Below, piece by piece: positions 23,936 through 29,195 of a stretch of DNA of 29,195 nt. Within the stretch, counting starts at the first letter, position 1, and each line of letters opens with the position of its first letter. The position numbers and the translations under genes were made by a program. The notes beneath the pieces are model-generated. The model was not told the DNA's origin. It saw nothing but the letters and a program-made list of their open reading frames with translations, and did not search any database. The stretch lies in NCBI GenBank assembly GCA_018366495.1, contig JAGZHZ010000028.1, forward strand, positions 1-29,195, in the 5' to 3' direction. This DNA is from Clostridiales bacterium. Its GTDB lineage: Bacteria > Bacillota > Clostridia > Lachnospirales > Lachnospiraceae.

Positions 23936-25939
23936 TCATGATTTCTGGCTGACAATCTTATAATAGGTCCGTGCTGTCACAGCGTAAATCCATGCGTAAA
24001 GCACTGCAAACACAAGAACAGTAATCATCAGCACCATCTTAAATAGTGATGCGTTGGACAGATTCAGCAGAGCAAGCAGTCTTTCCAGAATCGGAAATGC
24101 TGCGATAATATGAATGACTGCCATTACCAGAGGCAGGAAAAATACCAGCAGGATCTGACTGTGAATCGAATGTTTTACTTCCTTGTGGCTCATTCCCACT
24201 TTCTGCATAATAATAAAGCGTTCTCTGTCCTCATATCCTTCTGAAACTTGCTTGTAGTAGATAATCAATACCGTCGCCATCAAAAACAAGATGCCTAAAA
24301 AGATGCCAAGGAAAAAAATACTTCCGTACAGCGCATATACATCTTTTCTGTTCTCTTCCCTGCATTCTGTGTAGATATTAAGATTTACTTTTTCCAGTTT
24401 CTCAGACAGTATATTTTGGAATTTGATTTCTTCCTTGTCGTCCCCTTCAAAATCAAATCCATAATACCACCGCAGAGCATCCACCCCTGCATATTTCTGG
24501 GTAAATGAGACAGCCGTCTCGTAATCCGGCACGACGACAACATAATAATTGCTGATGAATGCAGCCATTTCTCCTTCTGGCACTGCCCCTTCTATCGTAC
24601 GCTTGATCTTAAACGTTGTGTCGCCAAGCTGAACTTCCTTTCCTTCATATTCTTTTCCTCTCATCTGAGCAAATAAAATTTCATCTTTCTCCAAAGTCTC
24701 CGCCGCATTTGTATTTCGGTTATACTCCTCCAGCGGAACGATAGCTATGATGCAAAGTTCATTGATCAGCGACGCATTCCCCGAATTAATTTCATTTTCA
24801 ACGGATTCCGTATCGAATGAAAATCCATTTTCTTTTTCAAACGCATTCAGGGTTGCATACTGGCACGATATCTGATTTGTCACCTCGACAAGCTGTTCCT
24901 GAATCGTCTCCTCGATCACCTTGGAAGCTTTTTGGGCATCCTCTCTCGGAATCTCTATGCTTCCTACACCAATCTCTCTTGGGTATCTCGTCTTCATTGC
25001 ATCTTCCAGTCCTGCATACAGACTGAATGTTGTCGATACGGAAAGCAAAACACCTGTGGATAAAATACAGATATTGGCAAGTCCTGCTGCATTTTGTTTC
25101 ATACGGTAAATCATTCCAGATATCGTTGTAAAATGCTTTGGTTTATAATAATATCTCTTATTTTTTCTCAAAATCTTTAGAAATACAATACTTCCCGATA
25201 TGAACAGACAGTATGTTCCGATGATTACAAGAATGATTGCCAGAAACAGTTCTCCTATTACTTCTATCGGGTTCTTTGCAGTGGCTGCCATTCCATAACC
25301 TGCCAGCAGACAGATCAAACCAATCAGAGCAATCAGCCATTTTGCCTTCGGCTCTTTTTCCCCCTGATTTCCCCCTTTAAGCAAGTCAACCGGTTTTGTC
25401 AGATGAATCTGACGAAGAGTATTGAGATAAGAAAGCACAAAGATCGCTGTAAATAAAATCACTGTTGTTTTTAATGAAATCATTGGAATTGAAAATCCCA
25501 GTTCTATCTCAAATTGCATAATTCGCAGCAATAAAAGGTACATCCCTTTTCCCAGCACGATTCCTAATACAATTCCCAATCCAAGACTGATGATAATCGT
25601 GTATAACGTCTCAAACAGCAATACTCTTGCAATATGTCTCTTTTCCATTCCCAGAATGTTGAACAAACCGAATTCTTTTTTTCTTCTTTTTACCAGAAAA
25701 CTGTTCGTATAAAACAGGAACAGCACTGCAAAAAATCCAATGATTCCAACTCCCATTCTCATAAAAGCCCGAATAGTATCTCCGGCAAAAACATTTTCCA
25801 TACCGCCGCTCTCTGCGATGGCGCTCATCATATAAAACATAGCAATCGTTCCAATACACGAAAGCAGATATGGGATGTACGTCCTTCTGTTTTTTTTCAT
25901 ATTTGTAAAGGCAATCTTCATATAAAAAATACTATTCAT
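23936..25939 (-). CDS. BceB-type FtsX-like ABC transporter permease
   Basis: The 667-residue permease has the BceB plan: about ten membrane helices, FtsX-like segments near both ends (FLVKRRKKEFGLFNILGMEKRHI and FIIMQKVGMSHKEV) and one large extracellular domain (about 330-540). Such permeases work with a BceA-type ATPase against peptide antibiotics that bind lipid-linked cell-wall precursors, and signal flux to a BceS-type kinase. The frame is open back to 26083, but MNSIFYMKIAFTNMKKN at 25939 is the family N-terminus and is preceded by GGTGG. Its start overlaps the ATPase stop by 8 bp, so the two are coupled. Confidence 0.92.
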   Translation of the reverse strand: MNSIFYMKIAFTNMKKNRRTYIPYLLSCIGTIAMFYMMSAIAESGGMENVFAGDTIRAFMRMGVGIIGFFAVLFLFYTNSFLVKRRKKEFGLFNILGMEKRHIARVLLFETLYTIIISLGLGIVLGIVLGKGMYLLLLRIMQFEIELGFSIPMISLKTTVILFTAIFVLSYLNTLRQIHLTKPVDLLKGGNQGEKEPKAKWLIALIGLICLLAGYGMAATAKNPIEVIGELFLAIILVIIGTYCLFISGSIVFLKILRKNKRYYYKPKHFTTISGMIYRMKQNAAGLANICILSTGVLLSVSTTFSLYAGLEDAMKTRYPREIGVGSIEIPREDAQKASKVIEETIQEQLVEVTNQISCQYATLNAFEKENGFSFDTESVENEINSGNASLINELCIIAIVPLEEYNRNTNAAETLEKDEILFAQMRGKEYEGKEVQLGDTTFKIKRTIEGAVPEGEMAAFISNYYVVVVPDYETAVSFTQKYAGVDALRWYYGFDFEGDDKEEIKFQNILSEKLEKVNLNIYTECREENRKDVYALYGSIFFLGIFLGILFLMATVLIIYYKQVSEGYEDRERFIIMQKVGMSHKEVKHSIHSQILLVFFLPLVMAVIHIIAAFPILERLLALLNLSNASLFKMVLMITVLVFAVLYAWIYAVTARTYYKIVSQKS

Positions 25940-26696
25940 GATGTACACCACCTGTCGCAATAATTGTAAGTGTATCTGAAATCTGCTGATACATCTCCTG
26001 ATTATTCTGCATTCCCCTGTAAATCTGGTGGAAAACTTCTCCATCTTTGATAAAAAGAACCCTCTGTGCATGGCTTGCCGCACGTACGCTGTGTGTCACC
26101 ATCAAAATGGTCTGTCCTTCCTGGTTAATCTCATTAAAAATGCGAAGCAGTCCATCGGACGCTCTGGAGTCAAGCGCTCCAGTCGGCTCGTCCGCCAAAA
26201 TCAGCTGCGGCTGTGTGATCAGGGCTCTCGCCACAGCGGCTCTTTGTTTCTGTCCTCCGGAAACTTCATATGGAAATTTTTCTAAAATCGGCGTGATTTC
26301 TAATTTCTGTGCAATCGGAATCAGTCTTGCCTTCATCTCATGGAAATTTTTTCCTGAAAGTACAAGGGGCAGAAAAATATTGTCCTGTATCGAGAATGTA
26401 TCCAACAGGTTGAAGTCCTGAAATACAAATCCCAGGTTTTCTCTTCGGAATGTGGAAATTTCTTTGTCTTTGATGTTCACAATACTCTTGCCGTTCAATT
26501 TCACTTCCCCAGATGTCGGTTTGTCAAGCGCTGCCAAAATGTTGAGCAGCGTCGTCTTTCCGGAACCTGACTCTCCCATAATTGCAACGTACTCTCCTTT
26601 TTCCACTGAAAAAGTAACATTTGTCAACGCCTGAACATGATTTCCTCCAAGACGTGTCGTATATACTTTTTTCAAATCCTTCACTTCTAAAATCAT
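25932..26696 (-). CDS. BceA-type ABC transporter ATP-binding protein
   Basis: The 254-residue ATPase carries Walker A GESGSGKT (41-48), a Q-loop FVFQDFNLLD, signature VSGGQKQR (near 144), Walker B LILADEPTGALDS and the H-loop MVTHS. It belongs to the MacB/BceA/LolD group that powers FtsX-like permeases. AGGAGG precedes the ATG. It overlaps the permease gene by 8 bp. The upstream kinase gene ends 178 bp away, and that gap contains promoter and operator-like repeats, so bceAB is probably expressed separately and induced by the two-component system. Confidence 0.95.
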   Translation of the reverse strand: MILEVKDLKKVYTTRLGGNHVQALTNVTFSVEKGEYVAIMGESGSGKTTLLNILAALDKPTSGEVKLNGKSIVNIKDKEISTFRRENLGFVFQDFNLLDTFSIQDNIFLPLVLSGKNFHEMKARLIPIAQKLEITPILEKFPYEVSGGQKQRAAVARALITQPQLILADEPTGALDSRASDGLLRIFNEINQEGQTILMVTHSVRAASHAQRVLFIKDGEVFHQIYRGMQNNQEMYQQISDTLTIIATGGVHHE

Positions 26697-26799
26697 ACTC
26701 TTTTCCTCCTGTTTTCCTGGTCTGTTTCCTTTTTTTGAACCCCTTGCTAAAAAACCAGGCTGTCTTTTTCATTTCCTGTTTGTATTCAGTATATAAAAA

Positions 26800-26861
26800 A
26801 GGAAAATGCTCCGCCATAATTTTAGCTTACATTTTCCTGTTTAACCTTACAATCTGGTAAG
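26800..26861 (-). promoter_or_regulatory. Promoter/operator region of the bceAB-type genes
   Basis: On the minus strand a -10-like TAAAAT lies at 26819-26824. Upstream, CTTAC-N6-GTAAG forms an inverted repeat at 26846-26861. The plus-strand sequence CTTACA occurs at 26826-26831 and again 20 bp away at 26846-26851. A second inverted repeat, 26800-26808 with 26830-26838 (9 bp perfect), spans the -10. The placement suits binding of the BceR-type regulator, but no -35 is clear. The leader to the ATG is about 115 bases and could form a weak CCTGGT/ACCAGG stem. Confidence 0.5.
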
Positions 26862-26874
26862 ATTGATGTTTATT

Positions 26875-27876
26875 TTATTCATATTCCAGTGAAATGGTAT
26901 CCAGCCCCAAAATTACTCTTGTGCCTTTTCCAAGTTCGGACTCGATTCGTATTGTATGGGAAAGCTGTCCCATAATTCTCTTGCAAAGGTACAGCCCGAT
27001 TCCGGTAGCACGCTTGTCTTCTCTTCCATTATATCCTGTAAAGCTTGACTCAAACACACGCGGCAAATCCTGCGCTGCGATTCCGATTCCCGTATCCTCA
27101 ATCACCAGTTCTTTTTTCTTTTCATTCAGAAGATAGATCTGAATTTTACCCTTTTTCGTATATTTCAAAGCATTCGACAAAATCTGGTCAACCACAAAGG
27201 AAAGCCATTTTTCATCGGTGACCACCTTGATATCCGTTCCTTTATACTCCAAAGCAATTTTCTTGCTGATAAAAAGCCGCGCATATTTTCGGATACTCTG
27301 ACGTACAATGGCATCCAGATCATACTGCCGGATCTGATAGTCGCTTCCTTTTGCCTCCAACCTGACATACTGCAAAACCATATCGACATACTGTTCTATT
27401 TTAAATAATTCCATAAGCACTTCCCTGTTTTGCTCCGTATCCTCTTTCAGCAGAAGTCTCATCGCAGCAATCGGGGTCTTGATCTGGTGAACCCATGTCG
27501 TATAATACTCTGTCATCTCTTTATATTTTTTCTCTTTTGCCAGATCCTGAAGCCTTTTATCTTCTATTAAAAAGCGGATTACATTCTGATACCTCAGCTC
27601 CAGTTCATCTTCCGTCTCTGGAAATTCCTGTATTCCATAGGAAACTTCTTCTTTCATTCTTCCGATTTCTTCACACCGGTTTTTATAACGAAGAAAATTC
27701 CGTACTTCCAAAGCTCCGGCAAGGCAGAGGCAGATAAATCCTCCATAGAGACTCCCTTCCATCGGAAGCTGATACAGAAAAAAAGTGATGATAAATACGG
27801 CAAGGCAGAGGTATACCATGATTCTGCCTTGTTTCTGTGTCTTCCAGTATGAAATCCATATTTTCTTCTTCCTCAT
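26875..27876 (-). CDS. BceS-type intramembrane-sensing histidine kinase
   Basis: The 333-residue kinase has two closely spaced helices (about 18-36 and 43-60) with only about six residues outside the membrane, the mark of intramembrane-sensing kinases that take their signal from a partner transporter. The phosphoacceptor is H130 in TTWVHQIKTPIAAMR. The ATPase domain has N box QILSNALKYTKKG, G1 DTGIGI and a degenerate G2 region ATGIGLYLCKRI. Its ATG directly abuts the stop of the response regulator with no gap. I infer that it detects the activity of the BceAB-type transporter encoded next. Confidence 0.94.
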   Translation of the reverse strand: MRKKKIWISYWKTQKQGRIMVYLCLAVFIITFFLYQLPMEGSLYGGFICLCLAGALEVRNFLRYKNRCEEIGRMKEEVSYGIQEFPETEDELELRYQNVIRFLIEDKRLQDLAKEKKYKEMTEYYTTWVHQIKTPIAAMRLLLKEDTEQNREVLMELFKIEQYVDMVLQYVRLEAKGSDYQIRQYDLDAIVRQSIRKYARLFISKKIALEYKGTDIKVVTDEKWLSFVVDQILSNALKYTKKGKIQIYLLNEKKKELVIEDTGIGIAAQDLPRVFESSFTGYNGREDKRATGIGLYLCKRIMGQLSHTIRIESELGKGTRVILGLDTISLEYE

Positions 27877-28548
27877 TTATTCCACCAGATATCCAATTCC
27901 TTTTTTCGTTGTGATAAAATTTTTCAATCCTGCCTGTTCCAGTTTCTTTCTAAGCCTCGCCATATTAACAGTCAATGTATTTTCATCCACATAGCTGTCT
28001 GTCTCCCACAATCTCGTCATCAGCATATCTCTGGAGACGACATTTCCTTTATTTTCCATTAAAATCTGCAGAATTCGATAATCGTTTTTTGTCAGTTCAA
28101 TTCGTTCTCCCTGATACATCAGCGTAGCATCGCTTGTGTTCAAAATCGCTCCCCTGTGTTCAATCAGATTCATCTGACCGGAAAAGTCATAGCTTCGCCT
28201 GAGCATCGCCTGAATCTTTGCCGTCAGAACGTTGGGATCAAACGGTTTTGCGATAAAATCATCTGCGCCCATATTAATCGCCATCACAATGTTCATATTG
28301 TCTGCCGCAGAAGATAAAAAAACAATCGGAACTTTGGAAACTTTTCGGATCTCTTTGCACCAATAGTATCCATTAAAAAACGGAAGGGAAATATCCATCA
28401 GAACAAGCTGCGGTGAAAAAGAGACAAACTCTGCCATCACCTGTGTAAAATCTTCAATCACTTTTGTCTCATATCCCCAGTTCTGAATCTGTATGCTGAT
28501 TTCTCTGGCAATCACAAGATCATCTTCCACAATTAAAATCTTATACAT
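27877..28548 (-). CDS. BceR-type OmpR-family response regulator
   Basis: The 223-residue regulator has a receiver domain with E8/D9/D10, phospho-acceptor D52 (LVLMDISLPFFNGYYWC, typical of the BceR group) and K101 in KPFD. A winged-helix domain follows (about 125-223) with ENTLTVNMARLRKKLEQAG. It begins 10 bp after the DUF3784 gene with a GGGGAA ribosome site and abuts the kinase gene. The probable target is the repeat region upstream of the ATPase gene at 26800-26861. Confidence 0.95.
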   Translation of the reverse strand: MYKILIVEDDLVIAREISIQIQNWGYETKVIEDFTQVMAEFVSFSPQLVLMDISLPFFNGYYWCKEIRKVSKVPIVFLSSAADNMNIVMAINMGADDFIAKPFDPNVLTAKIQAMLRRSYDFSGQMNLIEHRGAILNTSDATLMYQGERIELTKNDYRILQILMENKGNVVSRDMLMTRLWETDSYVDENTLTVNMARLRKKLEQAGLKNFITTKKGIGYLVE

Positions 28549-28558
28549 ATGAATTCCC

Positions 28559-28876
28559 CTATTTTTTTATTCCCTTTCGGACTGCACGGGCAAAAATAAG
28601 AATGACCAGCACAGCAGCCCAGATGAGCACGACGGTTTTCATCCATTCTAATTTGGCCAGCTCTCCGATCGCCATCAAAATCGTCAGAACGGCAACGCCT
28701 CCAAAAATTAAACTCATGGAACGACATTCTTCCTTCGATTTCATCTTTTTTCTTCCTTCTTTGTCCATCGCAAAATAGGCAGCCGAAAAGATCGGACCTT
28801 TTCCAAAAAAGATACAGACCGCATAGACGGTACAAAATACTGCGATGGCAAGATAAAAAATGATACTTCCTTCCAT
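28559..28876 (-). CDS. DUF3784-family small membrane protein
   Basis: The 105-residue protein has three predicted membrane helices (about 5-25, 53-70, 76-97). The cytoplasmic loop after the first carries FFGKGPIFSAAYFAMDKEGRKKM, the characteristic DUF3784 segment. AAGGAA precedes the ATG. It is the first gene of the transcript, 10 bp before the BceR-type regulator. Family function is unknown. Its place at the head of an antibiotic-sensing module suggests an accessory role at the membrane, which is inference. Confidence 0.85.
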   Translation of the reverse strand: MEGSIIFYLAIAVFCTVYAVCIFFGKGPIFSAAYFAMDKEGRKKMKSKEECRSMSLIFGGVAVLTILMAIGELAKLEWMKTVVLIWAAVLVILIFARAVRKGIKK

Positions 28877-28890
28877 TTCTTTCCTTGTAT

Positions 28891-28934
28891 GATGTATTTA
28901 GTCCAAATACATCAATACTCTCCTTTCTTCTCAA
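28891..28934 (-). promoter_or_regulatory. Promoter with overlapping palindromic operator, DUF3784-bceRS operon
   Basis: On the minus strand TTGAGA (28929-28934), a 17-bp spacer and TGTATT (28906-28911). A perfect 9-bp inverted repeat (28891-28899 with 28905-28913, 5-base centre) covers the -10 and the predicted start of transcription, a position typical of a repressor operator. It could also act as an RNA hairpin near the ribosome site. Confidence 0.6.
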
Positions 28935-29195
28935 CTTTGATATAATCGTTAGTAACACTGTGGATTTTTTATTTTATAGCTTTGACTATTTGAAGGAGTG
29001 TATTGCCACAGTTTTATCTTAATCATTTATAGTTGGTCTTCTTATGATTTTTATTTTTCAAAAAATTATTTATAGTATCCACTCCCCTGTATTTAAATTT
29101 AGCCATGAGCAAAACTCCACACATTCAGTATTTATGCGGGTTTGCGAGACATGGCAACCTCATTTATCACTTCAAATTTATAGTAACAATCAGCT
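28935..29195. other. Gene-poor right edge
   Basis: I see no convincing gene in these 261 bases. There is an extended -10 (TGATATAAT, 28938-28946) on the plus strand without a -35, and a 7-bp inverted repeat, 28957-28963 with 29006-29012. AAGGAG at 28993-28998 leads only to a 9-codon TTG frame. Two short frames touch the edge: a plus one from the ATG at 29105 with no ribosome site, and a minus one of about 20 codons that enters from beyond the edge and stops near 29133. Either could be part of a gene outside the window. Confidence 0.4.

Noticed and set aside
26697..26817. Leader frame upstream of the BceA-type ATPase (ATG at 26817)
   Set aside because: It has no ribosome site and runs in another frame into the ATPase gene. 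The high lysine content reflects A-rich leader sequence.
29105..29195. Partial plus-strand gene at the right edge
   Set aside because: It has thirty open codons but no ribosome site or recognisable protein; chance openness is as likely.

Overview
The window looks like ordinary chromosome from a low-to-mid GC, Gram-positive anaerobe, most likely a Lachnospiraceae-type Clostridium. The reasons are the strong AGGAGG-type ribosome sites, the gene families (RlmD with an iron-sulfur motif, YhaM, MutS2, XpaC/TelA, VanW-domain protein, DUF3784, BceAB-type transporter) and the tightly packed operons. I do not assign a genus. I see no rRNA, tRNA, CRISPR array, prophage or clear insertion sequence.

Layout, left to right. 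(1) Positions 1-3639, minus strand: a probable operon of a degenerate HtrA-like membrane protein, the YhaM 3'-5' exoribonuclease and the start of an RlmD-type 23S rRNA methyltransferase that runs off the left edge. (2) 3958-8567, plus strand: mutS2, then an OmpR-type two-component pair, closed by a strong bidirectional terminator at 8570-8616. (3) 8700-12062, minus: a consensus promoter, a long structured leader, a HypE-like/AIR-synthase-related protein, an Lrp/AsnC regulator, a class I aminotransferase and TrmL, coupled by overlaps or 2-bp gaps. (4) 12139-17132, minus: a B12-binding-type radical SAM protein, an in-frame endonuclease III/DnaQ exonuclease fusion, a 37-residue membrane microprotein and a VanW-family surface protein with a pentapeptide-repeat tail, ending in a perfect hairpin terminator. 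(5) 17382-19865, minus: a P-type ATPase. (6) 20017-22982, plus: a consensus promoter driving xpaC and telA, followed by a 59-residue cysteine-containing microprotein. (7) 23047-23841, minus: an alpha/beta hydrolase with its own promoter. (8) 23936-28876, minus: a DUF3784 membrane protein, response regulator and intramembrane-sensing kinase, then the BceAB-type ABC ATPase and permease, a layout typical of cell-envelope or peptide-antibiotic stress modules. (9) 28877-29195: promoter and operator-like palindrome, then a gene-poor edge.

Several genes concern the cell envelope or stress (VanW protein, XpaC/TelA, Bce module, degenerate HtrA) and several concern nucleic acids (MutS2, Nth-DnaQ, YhaM, RlmD, TrmL). 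No single new defence or mobile system is evident. The observations most worth following are the structured leader at 11929-12010, the homopolymer-centred nth-dnaQ fusion, the HtrA homologue lacking two of three catalytic residues, two microproteins, and palindromes overlapping the Bce promoters.
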